A DNA stretch of 64,000 nt, taken from the NCBI GenBank assembly GCA_009773665.1, contig WSYE01000004.1:52456-116455 (forward strand), read 5' to 3'. A model generated the notes under the pieces. It did not search any database and had not been told where the DNA came from. It saw only the letters and a program-made list of their open reading frames with translations. Positions 50,277 to 59,737 of the stretch are shown in pieces (within the stretch, counting starts at the first letter, position 1; the number at the start of each line of letters is the position of its first letter). The stretch is from Desulfovibrionaceae bacterium. Its GTDB lineage: Bacteria > Desulfobacterota > Desulfovibrionia > Desulfovibrionales > Desulfovibrionaceae. The translations under genes and the position numbers were made by a program.

Positions 50277-51665
50277 CTACTGCTCGGCGGGCACGCTCTT
50301 GCGGGCGCAACGCCTGACGGCGTGGGCCAGGGCCTCCAGCCGGAAGGGCATGTCCATGACTTCAGCGGGGGAACGGCCCAGGCGGGGGATCTCCTTACTG
50401 GCCACGCTTCGCACCAGGACGTAATTCACGCGCCCCAGTTCCTCCAGTCGGCGGGCCAGGGCTTTGGGTTCCCCGTGCCAGAACACCACGGCGGCATCGG
50501 CCTTGGCGTCTGCCTTGCCCTTGCCGCTTCCGTTGCCGTTTCCCTTCCCGGCCTGGCTGACCGAGAGCCCGGACGAACCGAGGCTTTCGGAGAGGATGTC
50601 GCCGATGGCCTGGTCGGAACTTATAACCGCGACCCGCACGCGCGGCTCTTTAGGGGCGGCCTCTCCGGGCGGACCTGCCTCGCGCCGGGCAGCCTGGAGC
50701 AGCGCCTTGAGCCGCGCCAGGACGAACCTCTGCTCCGTGCCGGGCTCAGGAGGCGTACCGCCCTGCTCTGGCGATTCAAGAAGGCGCACCAAGGCCAGGG
50801 CCTTGTCCAGGGCCTTGCCGATCTCCGGGTTCGGCTTGCCCTGCCCGCGCATGGGGGAGGACTCGCGCATGCGCACCAGCGCCCCTTCCATGAAGGCAGC
50901 GGGAGAGGAGGCCACCGTTCCGGCGGACAATCGGGCCTCGTCCAGGGACCGGGCCAGGGCCAGCATGGCGCGCCCGGCGTTGGAGGCCGGGTAGAGTTCC
51001 ACCAGGGGGCGCTGCCTCCCGGCGGCGGCTCCCACGTGCGGATCGCTTGGGATGTGCCCCAGGAAGTTGGCGTCGAGCTTCAGGTACTTGCCCATGGCCC
51101 CGCGCAGGCGGCCAAAGATGTTTTTCGCGGACTCGGCGGACGCGGCCCGGTTCACCACCACGTTGGGGCTTCGGCGCAGGCCGTTCTCGAAGAGCACCTT
51201 GACCAGGGCGTAGGCGTCCGTGAGGGAGGCGGGGTCGGGGTTTACCACCACCAGCAGTTCCGGGCAGGCCAGGCACAGCGAGATGACCTGGCTTGAGATG
51301 CCGGGGGAGCCGTCCACAATCAGGTAGTCGTAGCCGTCCAGCTTGGCGAACTCCGTGGCCAGGGTGGCGCGCGACTCGCGCGAGAGGTCCGCCAGCCGGG
51401 ACACGCCGGACCCGCCGGGGATGACGTCCAGCCCAGGACCGGCCCGCAGGATGGCCGCCTCCATGGGCACGCCCTCGAAGAGCACGTCCTCGAGCGTGAG
51501 CTTGGGGGATATGCCCAGCAAAACGTCCACGTTGGACAGGCCCAGGTCCGCGTCCAGCAAGCACACGGTCCGGCCCATGCGGCCAAGCGCCAATGACAGG
51601 TTGACTGAAATGCTCGTCTTGCCCGTACCGCCCTTTCCGCTGGCAACGGACAGGATTCGGCTCAC
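50277..51665 (-). CDS. MinD/ParA-family ATPase (FlhG-like) with extra C-terminal receiver-like domain
   Basis: 'VASGKGGTGKTSISVNLSLALGRMGRTVCLLDADLGLSNVDVLLG'; C-terminal 'VRVAVISSDQAIGDILSESLGSSGLSVSQA...'; GTG start 51665. Confidence 0.88.
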   Translation of the reverse strand: MSRILSVASGKGGTGKTSISVNLSLALGRMGRTVCLLDADLGLSNVDVLLGISPKLTLEDVLFEGVPMEAAILRAGPGLDVIPGGSGVSRLADLSRESRATLATEFAKLDGYDYLIVDGSPGISSQVISLCLACPELLVVVNPDPASLTDAYALVKVLFENGLRRSPNVVVNRAASAESAKNIFGRLRGAMGKYLKLDANFLGHIPSDPHVGAAAGRQRPLVELYPASNAGRAMLALARSLDEARLSAGTVASSPAAFMEGALVRMRESSPMRGQGKPNPEIGKALDKALALVRLLESPEQGGTPPEPGTEQRFVLARLKALLQAARREAGPPGEAAPKEPRVRVAVISSDQAIGDILSESLGSSGLSVSQAGKGNGNGSGKGKADAKADAAVVFWHGEPKALARRLEELGRVNYVLVRSVASKEIPRLGRSPAEVMDMPFRLEALAHAVRRCARKSVPAEQ

Positions 51666-51690
51666 GGCGTCGGTCCTTGCGTGATGGGAA

Positions 51691-54351
51691 TCACCGTGAG
51701 GCCCCCTCTTCCAGGAGCCTGCTGGCCTGTTCCAGCAGCTCCTCCACCTGGAAGGGCTTGCGCAGGCATGCAGCCGCGCCCAGCGCCTTGGCCTCGCTGA
51801 GTTCCTGCTCACTGGCCATTCCCGTCAGCACCAGCACGGGCATGGCAGGTTCGGCGAAGCTGTTGGCCTCGCGCAGGAGCGACAGCCCATCCCGGCTGGG
51901 CATGCGGATGTCCAGGATCATGAGCTGGTAGCGGTTCTGGCGCAAAAGCGACAGGGCCACCTCGCCGTCCTGGGCGACCTCCACGGCGTAGCCCTTGGAT
52001 TCCAGGGACTCGCGCAGAATCTCGCGGATGCTCTGTTCGTCGTCCACCACGAGCACCGCCTGCCTGGGCGTCCTGGAGGCCATGGGAAGGCCCGAGTTCC
52101 TGGCCGGGGCGGTCAGGTCGCGCGGCAGGACCAGGCTGAAGACCGAGCCGGAACCCGGTTCGCTGCTTACGGAGATGCGTCCCTTGTGCGCGGCCACGAT
52201 TCCGTACGCGGTGGAAAGCCCGAGCCCGGTACCCTTGCCCTCGGCCTTGGTGGTAAAGAAGGGGTCGAAGATTTTTTCCAGGTTTTCCCGAGGGATGCCA
52301 ACGCCCGTGTCGGAGATGCTGAACATCACCGAGTCGTTCTCGGTGGAATAGCTGATCCCGGCGGTCAGGACCCCGCCAGCGTCCTCCATGGCGTGCTGGG
52401 CGTTCAGCGCAAGGTTGAGCAGCACCTGCTCCATCTGGCGCGCGTCGGCCTTGATGTCGGGGATGGCCCCCCGATAGTCCCGGCGGACCTCGATGCCCTG
52501 GCTTCCCATGCTGCCTTCCAGCAGGCTCAACACCCGGTCCATCACGTCGCGCGGATTCATGGCTTCCATGCGCGGGGCGGCCGGACGGGCGAAATCCATC
52601 AGACTGCCAAGGATGGCGCTGATTCGCTCGATCTGCTCCCCCATCTGGCGCAGGCCCTTTTTCTTGGCCTGGTCCTCCTCGCGCATTTCCAGAAGCTGGG
52701 CGCGGGCCGAAATGATGGCCAGGGGGTTGTTGATCTCGTGCGCCGCGCCTGCGGCCAACTGGCCCACGGCGGCGAGGCGCTGGGTCTTCAAGAGCTTGTC
52801 GTTCATGTCCTGCATGGAGCGCATCACCTGGGCCAGACGCTCGGAGCGAAGTTCGCAGCGGCCCACCAGCTCGATATGGCGGAAGGCCTGCGCCGCCAGC
52901 TGGGCCAGCAGGCTGACCGCCGTGCGCTCCTCGGGCAGGACGCGCCCGGACGCGGGGCGGTACAGCAGCTCTCCGAAGGATTCAGCCCCGTCCGTCAAGG
53001 TCACCATGGCCACGCCGTCCTGGAAGTGGATGGGCGGGCCTTCGGGTCCGGCCAGGGCGGATGCCCTGGTGCGCCAGCCCGTCAGGTGGTCCAGGAACTC
53101 GCGCGGGAGCCCCACGGGACTGTCGGAGTCGTCAGGCCGCAGGTTCTCGTCCAGGGGGATGTCCACGGGGCGCGGCCCGCCGCCGAACCCCCAGGCATGG
53201 CCCGTGGCCGAACGCAGCACCGGCTCGATCACGCAGGCCAGCCCGCCAGGGGAGGCGAACCGCTCCTGGATGCACCGGGCCAGGGCCAGCAGCACGTCCT
53301 GGGGAGTGAAGGCCTTGGCGATCTCCACCCCGGCCTGGGCCACGCGCCGAAGCGCCATGGCGTCGCGCTCCAGGGTCTGGTTCTTGCCGGTCAGGCCCAG
53401 GGTGGCTTCGCCCAGACGCCGGTTGGCTCGGCCAAGGGCGTTGAAATAGAAGGAGGCTGCGTCCTCCTTGAGAGCGAACAGGGAGGCCCGCTCGGCAAAC
53501 AGGCTGCCAACGCCCGCGCGAACCTCGCGCAGCGCCGCCGAGCCCTCAAGGCCCAGAGCGGAAGCAAGACCCAGGCAGTCCGCGTCCTCGAAGCCGCTGG
53601 GCACCGTTCCCATGGCCTCATGGGCCAGCCGGTCCGCCAGAGCAACCATGAGGCTCACGGTCGCACCCTCGCCCGCTCCCAGCAGGGCGCTGGCGGGCTG
53701 GTGGTGCATCCAGGCTGCGTCGATGAACACGTCCGGCAGCTTCCAGCGCTCCAGGAGCCACTTCCCGGCCAGACAGTGGTCTGCCCCCAGGGCCTCCTGC
53801 TCGGCGGCGACGAGACGCTGGCCCACCAGGAACTCGTCACGCACCAGGGAGACGTAGCCTTCGCCCCCGGCGCTGATCAGGGCCAGCTTGCCGCAGTCGT
53901 GCAGCAAGCCCGCCGCGAAAGCGGCCCCGCACAGGCCTGGCCGGGCCTTTTCGGCCAGCAGCTTGGCCGCGCAGGCGCAGGCCAGGGAATGCCGCCAGAA
54001 CTCGCGCACCAGGGGATCGCCCGCGTCGAAGGTGTTGAAGAGCCCTTCGCGCACGCACACGCACAGGGCCACGGTGCGCACCACATCGGTGCCCAGCAGC
54101 ATGGCCGCCTGGCGGATGTCGTCCACCTTCTCCACGCGGTTGAATCCGGCGGTGTTGGCGAGGCGCAGCAGCTGGGTGGAAACGGATGGATCGGCCTCGA
54201 TGGCCTCGACAAGCTCTTGAAAGTCGGGGAACTCCCTGGTCGCTATTCCAAGAATACGGGCAGCCGAGGCGGGCGCGGAAGGAAGCTGTTCCATGCTCTC
54301 GATGAGCTTGCGCATCCGGTCGGTGGTCTGCTTGGGCGGGTCCTGACGCAT
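51691..54351 (-). CDS. HDOD domain - histidine kinase - receiver hybrid protein
   Basis: HDOD 'SMEQLPSAPASAARILGIA...ADPSVSTQLLRLANTAGF'; HisKA 'AAGAAHEINNPLAII'; HATPase 'DTGVGIPRENLEKIFDPFFTTK'; REC 'VLVVDDEQSIREILRES...LMILDIRMPSRDGL'. Confidence 0.93.
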   Translation of the reverse strand: MRQDPPKQTTDRMRKLIESMEQLPSAPASAARILGIATREFPDFQELVEAIEADPSVSTQLLRLANTAGFNRVEKVDDIRQAAMLLGTDVVRTVALCVCVREGLFNTFDAGDPLVREFWRHSLACACAAKLLAEKARPGLCGAAFAAGLLHDCGKLALISAGGEGYVSLVRDEFLVGQRLVAAEQEALGADHCLAGKWLLERWKLPDVFIDAAWMHHQPASALLGAGEGATVSLMVALADRLAHEAMGTVPSGFEDADCLGLASALGLEGSAALREVRAGVGSLFAERASLFALKEDAASFYFNALGRANRRLGEATLGLTGKNQTLERDAMALRRVAQAGVEIAKAFTPQDVLLALARCIQERFASPGGLACVIEPVLRSATGHAWGFGGGPRPVDIPLDENLRPDDSDSPVGLPREFLDHLTGWRTRASALAGPEGPPIHFQDGVAMVTLTDGAESFGELLYRPASGRVLPEERTAVSLLAQLAAQAFRHIELVGRCELRSERLAQVMRSMQDMNDKLLKTQRLAAVGQLAAGAAHEINNPLAIISARAQLLEMREEDQAKKKGLRQMGEQIERISAILGSLMDFARPAAPRMEAMNPRDVMDRVLSLLEGSMGSQGIEVRRDYRGAIPDIKADARQMEQVLLNLALNAQHAMEDAGGVLTAGISYSTENDSVMFSISDTGVGIPRENLEKIFDPFFTTKAEGKGTGLGLSTAYGIVAAHKGRISVSSEPGSGSVFSLVLPRDLTAPARNSGLPMASRTPRQAVLVVDDEQSIREILRESLESKGYAVEVAQDGEVALSLLRQNRYQLMILDIRMPSRDGLSLLREANSFAEPAMPVLVLTGMASEQELSEAKALGAAACLRKPFQVEELLEQASRLLEEGASR

Positions 54352-54561
54352 GGCGATGCCAACTTGGGGTAAGCGTTATTTCCAGAGAGTACAGCAGTTG
54401 CTGCTCCCTACATCATCCGTTCGAAAAAGCAACCGTCAGTCCGGCTGACATGGTCCTCTACCGGTTTTCCCGAGGATACTGGACAAATCCCGTAGGCAGG
54501 TTGTAGACCAGAATCGTCCGGGCGGTTTTCAACACCTTCATCAGGACAGGACTCGATCCCT

Positions 54562-55936
54562 ATGGCTCAACACAAGACGCGCATCCTGCTGGTGGACGAT
54601 GAACCGGGCGTGCTTGAAGTCTGCGCCGAAACCCTCGAGGGGATCGCCTCTTCCGTATCCACCGCGCGCGACGGGCTTGCGGCCATGGAACTTCTGCGCA
54701 CTGACAGCTTCGACCTCATCGTGAGCGACCTGCGCATGCCCGGCATGGGTGGCCTGGACCTCATCAAGGCCGCAGGCACGCTGGCTCCTGACACCGACGT
54801 GATCGTGCTCACCGGCTACGGCGGCATCGAGAGCGCCGTGGAGTGCGTGAAGCTCGGCGCGGTGAACTACCTGCTCAAGCCCTTCAAGCTGGAAGCGCTC
54901 CGGGAAGCCGTCTGCAAGGCCCTGGAGGAACGCTCACTTCGCATCAAGCGCAGCACCTACGGGACGCTGGCGCAGATGCTCGCACTGAAAGACGCCATGA
55001 ACGGGCATGAGGATTCCAAGTCGCTCATCAAGCAGTTCCTCGGGCAGGTGAAATCCGCCTTTTCTCCTGACGGAATCGCCTTCTTCATCAAAGGTGTGAA
55101 GGACCTCGAGTCCGGCCCGCAGGTGCTCATCGGCCCCTATTTCCGCGACAACCCCGGCGTGCGCTCCTGGTTCGAGACCCTGAGCGCCTCCATGCCGCCG
55201 TCCCCAGTTCGGCCATCGGCGTCCCCGTGGAAGGCCAGAACGGGCCGCGCGGGGCCGTGGTTGCCTTACGGGCCGGAAATTCCGCACCCTACGGTCTGGA
55301 TGAGCTGAAGCTTTTGACCCTGTTTGCGGCCCACGCCTCGCTGTGCTTCGAGAGTAACCAGGCCTGCGCCAAGCTCAAGTCCGTCAACGGAGAGATCGTC
55401 TTCTCCCTGGTCCACGCCGTGGAGGCCAAGGACACCTACACCAGGGGCCACTCCGAGCGGGTGAGCCGCTACGCCACGAAGCTGGCGCGTTTTCTGGGCC
55501 TTTCCGAGGCCGAGGTGGAGCTGGTGCGCATCGCCGGAGTCCTGCACGACATCGGCAAGATCGGCGTTCCGGATAGCATTTTGAACAAGCAGGGGCCGCT
55601 GATTTCCCAGGAAGTGCCCGCCATGCGCCAGCATCCGACCATCGCGCGCACCATCCTGGGCAAGGTGGAGTCCCTCTCGGACGTCTTGCCCATCGTCTAC
55701 CACCACCACGAGCGCGTGGACGGCAACGGATACCCCGACGGCCTCTCCGGCGACGAGATCCCCTTCCTGGCGCGACTGGTGAGCGTGGTGGACGGATTCG
55801 AGGCCATGACCTCCGACCGCGCCTACCACAAGGCCAGGAGCGTCGCACCATCCTGCGCAAGGGCGCGGGCAGCCAGTGGGACGCGGAGCTTGTCAACGCG
55901 TGGCTCCAACTGCTGGACGCGCCCGGCGAGAACTGA
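54562..55936 (+). pseudogene. Response regulator-HD-GYP phosphodiesterase split across three frames by two apparent frameshifts
   Basis: ORF 54562..55308 gives REC; ORF from 55227 gives 'HDIGKIGVPDSILNKQG', 'HHERVDGNGYPDGLSGDEIPF'; third frame gives 'RRTILRKGAGSQWDAELVNAWLQLLDAPGEN*' ending 55936. Confidence 0.75.
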
Positions 55937-56236
55937 GCCCTTAAACAACCGGTCGCACAGTCGCAATTATTCGATATTATTACTGTTAAGTCACCACCAT
56001 TTGCCCTGACACACCCTGAAATTACCCACACAAGGTGAGTCAAGCTGGCCGAACTGACTGGAGTTGGCGTTGTCCTGCGACGCGCTGACGCTCATTCCGC
56101 CGCGCGGGCTCCGTACTTCGTGGGCGATGCGTCCAGCACAAATCCCTTGCTGGTGATGGAGGCAGCCAGTGGGCGCACTTACTGGTCAAGCATGCCTATC
56201 CATCGTCTATGCAGGCACCATGTCAAGTGATTACCA

Positions 56237-56647
56237 TCACTCTGTGTCCGGTTTGCTGGAGTGTTGTCCTTGATATAGTGGCATTGGCATATTTTTGTAT
56301 TTTGCTTCGTAAATTTCGAGTTCTTCGCACGCAGTAATGTTAGCATATTTGGCATTTCCGCTTTTCTTTTCTTCACATATTTTCCTTATCCATGCCAATT
56401 CCTGCGCAAACAGCACACATGGATCTTGTTTTAAAGTACTGACTCCGAGTTTATATTTCTCACAGGCAATCTGCATAAACCATATTTGTTTAGCATTTTC
56501 CTCAGGAATCATCGGCCCGTACCATTTTTTAAGATCATTGGTACCTCCGGTATGGATCATGTCGGCCATGCCGCAGCCGAAATTCAGTGACAATAGCAAT
56601 ATCGCCAATAATCTGTATATATTATTGGGCATCGTCAGCAACTCCAA
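56237..56647 (-). CDS. Hypothetical small lipoprotein in an AT-rich patch
   Basis: 'MPNNIYRLLAILLLSLNFGCGMADM' lipobox-like; lower GC than surroundings. Confidence 0.5.
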   Translation of the reverse strand: MELLTMPNNIYRLLAILLLSLNFGCGMADMIHTGGTNDLKKWYGPMIPEENAKQIWFMQIACEKYKLGVSTLKQDPCVLFAQELAWIRKICEEKKSGNAKYANITACEELEIYEAKYKNMPMPLYQGQHSSKPDTE

Positions 56648-56844
56648 TATGATTTGAATTTATCATTATTTAGCATTATACGTTGAGTTATTACGTGCAA
56701 GAGATGAGTTCCCGGATTTTTAGGACAAAAGCTGGCGCTTCAGCCTGTACTATATGTAAGACAGCCGCACAATTATTCTCCAACTCAACCCGAGCCGCCA
56801 GCGTTGCTGTAGCGGCTCCGGCAAGCCCTCTCGCAGGCAATGAT

Positions 56845-56873
56845 AAAGCCCCCGGCTCTCACCGGGGGCTTTC
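56845..56873. terminator. Terminator downstream of rubredoxin
   Basis: aaagcccccggctctcaccgggggctttc. Confidence 0.75.
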
Positions 56874-56902
56874 TGATTTCACCGTGCTCTGCGAGGCGAG
56901 GC

Positions 56903-57064
56903 TCAGCCCTCGACCTTCTCGAAGAATTCCTTTTCCGCCCCGCACTTGGGGCAAACCCAGTCCGCCGGGACATCCTCCCAGGCAGTGCCGGGGTTCACGC
57001 CATGGGCCACGTCGCCCTCTTCAGGGTCGTACACATAGGCGCACGGGCATTCCCACTTGTCCAT
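56903..57064 (-). CDS. Rubredoxin-like protein with atypical first Cys pair (CPC)
   Basis: '[53 protein letters not shown]'. Confidence 0.88.
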   Translation of the reverse strand: MDKWECPCAYVYDPEEGDVAHGVNPGTAWEDVPADWVCPKCGAEKEFFEKVEG

Positions 57065-57221
57065 GATGGTCTCCTTACGGTATCCAGTAAATTTCATCCG
57101 GCAGGCTTGAACACATACAAACTGTGCATTGGCACGATTCGCTGTTGCACATCACAAGCCTTGCCACAAAAAACCAGAGAGTATCTTTAGAAAAACATGC
57201 CTTGTTATTCAAAGCAGCTCA

Positions 57222-57716
57222 CTAGCCGACCGTGAAGAACGCCTTGGCAGCGGCTTTGCAGACCGGGCAGTTCTCGGGGGCGTGGTCCTCGCAGGTGTAC
57301 CCGCACACGGAACAGATGTAGTATTCGGTATCCTTGAGGCCGGAGGGATCAGCCAGGGCCTTCTTGTAGAGATCGGCGTGGATCTTCTCCACCTCGTTGG
57401 CGAAACGGAAGGTGCGCTCGGCCTGCTTGTTGCCCTCGGCCACGGCCTCTTCGATCATCTTGGGGTACATGCTCTCGAACTCGTGGGTCTCGCCTTCGAT
57501 GGCGGCCTTCAGGTTCTCGGCGGTCCCGGCCACGCCCTTGAGAACGTGCAGGTGGGTGTGGGCGTGCACGGTTTCGGCTTCGGCGGTGGCGCGGAACAGC
57601 TTGGCGACCTGCTTCAGGCCTTCCTTGTCGGCCTGCTTGGCGAAAGCCAGATATTTGCGGTTGGCCTGGGATTCACCGGCAAAAGCTTCCTTCAGATTCG
57701 CTTCGGACTTGGACAT
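57222..57716 (-). CDS. Rubrerythrin
   Basis: '[28 protein letters not shown]'; C-terminal rubredoxin-like '[24 protein letters not shown]'. Confidence 0.95.
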   Translation of the reverse strand: MSKSEANLKEAFAGESQANRKYLAFAKQADKEGLKQVAKLFRATAEAETVHAHTHLHVLKGVAGTAENLKAAIEGETHEFESMYPKMIEEAVAEGNKQAERTFRFANEVEKIHADLYKKALADPSGLKDTEYYICSVCGYTCEDHAPENCPVCKAAAKAFFTVG

Positions 57717-57750
57717 GATGCCTCCAAACAATAAGATGATTTTGTTTTTA

Positions 57751-57798
57751 AGAATAATTCTGACAAGAAGTGTACACCAAATTGACCATTCTGGTCAA
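57751..57798. promoter_or_regulatory. Two palindromes upstream of rubrerythrin (candidate Fur-family/PerR or other operators)
   Basis: agaataattct (57751..57761) and ttgaccattctggtcaa (57782..57798), both perfect palindromes. Confidence 0.45.
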
Positions 57799-57833
57799 GT
57801 GCCCGGAAACATTTCGATTGCCTAGCGAGATTC

Positions 57834-58292
57834 CTACTGGGTACTCAGGCACCCCTGGCAGACGCCGCGCACCACAACACGCCGGTCGTCCACGCGGCCC
57901 AGGGCCTCAGAATCATCCGGCAGAACCAGTTGGTCGAACTCGCTCCACATGAAGTCGTAGATGGACTTGCAGCGCGAACAGACGAAGTGGTGGTGTGGAC
58001 TCGTGTCGGCATCGAAGCGACCCTGATCCCCCGTGACCGGAACACGCATGATGATGCCCAGATCGTCGAAGGTGGAGAGAGTGCGGTAGACAGTATCCAG
58101 CGAGATGGTGGGCAGCCTGCGCCGCACCCGCCCGAACACCATTTCCGCGCTGGGATGGTCCTTTGCGCCAACAAGTTCCCGCAGGATCTCAAGGCGTTGA
58201 TGCGTCAGCCGCAACCCTTTGTCCTGTGAGATGACCTTGAACTTCTCCAGGGCGGAGTCGAAATCCATGGCCATTGCATGCGTCTGCAACAT
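57834..58292 (-). CDS. Fur-family transcriptional regulator (PerR-like)
   Basis: 'GLRLTHQRLEILRELVGAKDHPSAEMVFGRVRRRLPTISLDTVYRTLSTFDDLGII', 'HHHFVCSRCKSIYDF', C-terminal 'GVCQGC'. Confidence 0.9.
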   Translation of the reverse strand: MLQTHAMAMDFDSALEKFKVISQDKGLRLTHQRLEILRELVGAKDHPSAEMVFGRVRRRLPTISLDTVYRTLSTFDDLGIIMRVPVTGDQGRFDADTSPHHHFVCSRCKSIYDFMWSEFDQLVLPDDSEALGRVDDRRVVVRGVCQGCLSTQ

Positions 58293-58456
58293 GGGAACAT
58301 CTCCTTAAAACGGATTGTTTTCTGATAGCCTACTTGTTGTCGAAGTCAAGGGTTACTGAGAAATATTCAAAACAAGGAAAGACCCTCCTTAACGGTCGGA
58401 ATTGATTTCAGGGGCCACTTGCGCTACCCCACGCCTACCGAACCCAAGGAGCGAAC

Positions 58457-59737
58457 ATGAACGTCCTGCTGGTTGGCTCGGGCGGGCGCGAACACGCCCT
58501 GGCCTGGAAGCTCTCCCAAAGCCCCCTCGTCGATACGCTTTTCGCCGCGCCCGGAAACGGCGGCACAGCCCTTACCGCAACCAACGTCCCCCTGGCCGAC
58601 ACCGACGTGGCCGGACTGGTGGAATTCGCCAAGGCCAACGCCATCGGCCTCGTGGTGGCCGGTCCCGAAGCACCTCTGGTGGCCGGGCTGGCCGACGCCC
58701 TGGCCCAGGCCAAGATCCCCTGCTTCGGCCCCAACGGCTACGCCGCGCAGCTGGAAGGCTCCAAGGCTTTCGCCAAGGACATCATGCGCGCCTCCGGCGT
58801 GCCCACCGCCGACTACCAGGTCTTCACCGACTATCAGGCCGCCAAGGCCTTCATCACGGCCCACGCGCTGCCCATGGTGGTCAAGGCCGACGGCCTGGCC
58901 GCCGGAAAGGGCGTGGTCGTGGCCAAGACCCACGCCGAGGCCCTGGAAGCGCTGGACGACATGATGGTCGCCCGCAGCTTCGGCGCCGCTGGCGACACCG
59001 TGGTGGTGGAAGACTGCATCGTCGGCGAGGAGGCCTCCTTCCTGGCCTTCTGCGACGGCGAGACAGTGGTCCCCATGCCCTCCTGCCAGGACCACAAGGC
59101 CGTGGGCGAAGGCGACACCGGCCCCAATACCGGCGGCATGGGCGCATACTGCCCCGCCCCGGTCCTGCCCGACACCGAGTGGGAGCGCATGGCCGCCCTG
59201 GTCATCACCCCCATCGTGCGCACCCTGGCCGCCAAGGGCCACCCCTTCAAGGGCATCCTGTACGCGGGCCTGATGATGACCGCCGACGGCCCCATGGTGC
59301 TGGAATACAACGTCCGCTTCGGCGACCCCGAGTGTCAGCCGCTGCTCATGCGCCTGGAGTCCGACATCGTGCCCATCATGCTGGCCTGCGCCTCGGGCAC
59401 GCTGACCCCGTCCCTGGTGACATGGAGCCCCAAAACCGCCCTGTGCGTGGTGCTGGCCGCCGGAGGATATCCCGGCAGCTACCCCAAGGGCATGGTCATC
59501 TCCGGCATCGAAGAAGCGGAAAAGACCCCCGGTGCGAAGGTCTTCGTGGCCGGAGCGAAGCTCGAAGCGGGCAAGCTCCTGACCACGGGCGGGCGCGTGC
59601 TGGGCGTCACCGCCTTGGGCGAAGACCTGGCCTCGGCCCAGGCCAACGCCTACGCCGCCGTTTCGTCCGTCCACTTCGACACGTGCCACTTCCGCCGCGA
59701 CATCGGCGACAAGGGCATCAGGAGGAGCGTGAAATGA
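58457..59737 (+). CDS. purD: Phosphoribosylamine--glycine ligase
   Basis: 'MNVLLVGSGGREHALAWKLSQSP', 'NTGGMGAYCPAPVLP', 'EYNVRFGDPECQPLLMRLESD'. Confidence 0.97.
   Translation: MNVLLVGSGGREHALAWKLSQSPLVDTLFAAPGNGGTALTATNVPLADTDVAGLVEFAKANAIGLVVAGPEAPLVAGLADALAQAKIPCFGPNGYAAQLEGSKAFAKDIMRASGVPTADYQVFTDYQAAKAFITAHALPMVVKADGLAAGKGVVVAKTHAEALEALDDMMVARSFGAAGDTVVVEDCIVGEEASFLAFCDGETVVPMPSCQDHKAVGEGDTGPNTGGMGAYCPAPVLPDTEWERMAALVITPIVRTLAAKGHPFKGILYAGLMMTADGPMVLEYNVRFGDPECQPLLMRLESDIVPIMLACASGTLTPSLVTWSPKTALCVVLAAGGYPGSYPKGMVISGIEEAEKTPGAKVFVAGAKLEAGKLLTTGGRVLGVTALGEDLASAQANAYAAVSSVHFDTCHFRRDIGDKGIRRSVK

Noticed and set aside
57125-57160. Sigma-54-like promoter (ttggcacg...ttgca) upstream of rubredoxin
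   Set aside because: Spacing between the GG and GC elements is too long for a sigma-54 -24/-12 promoter.
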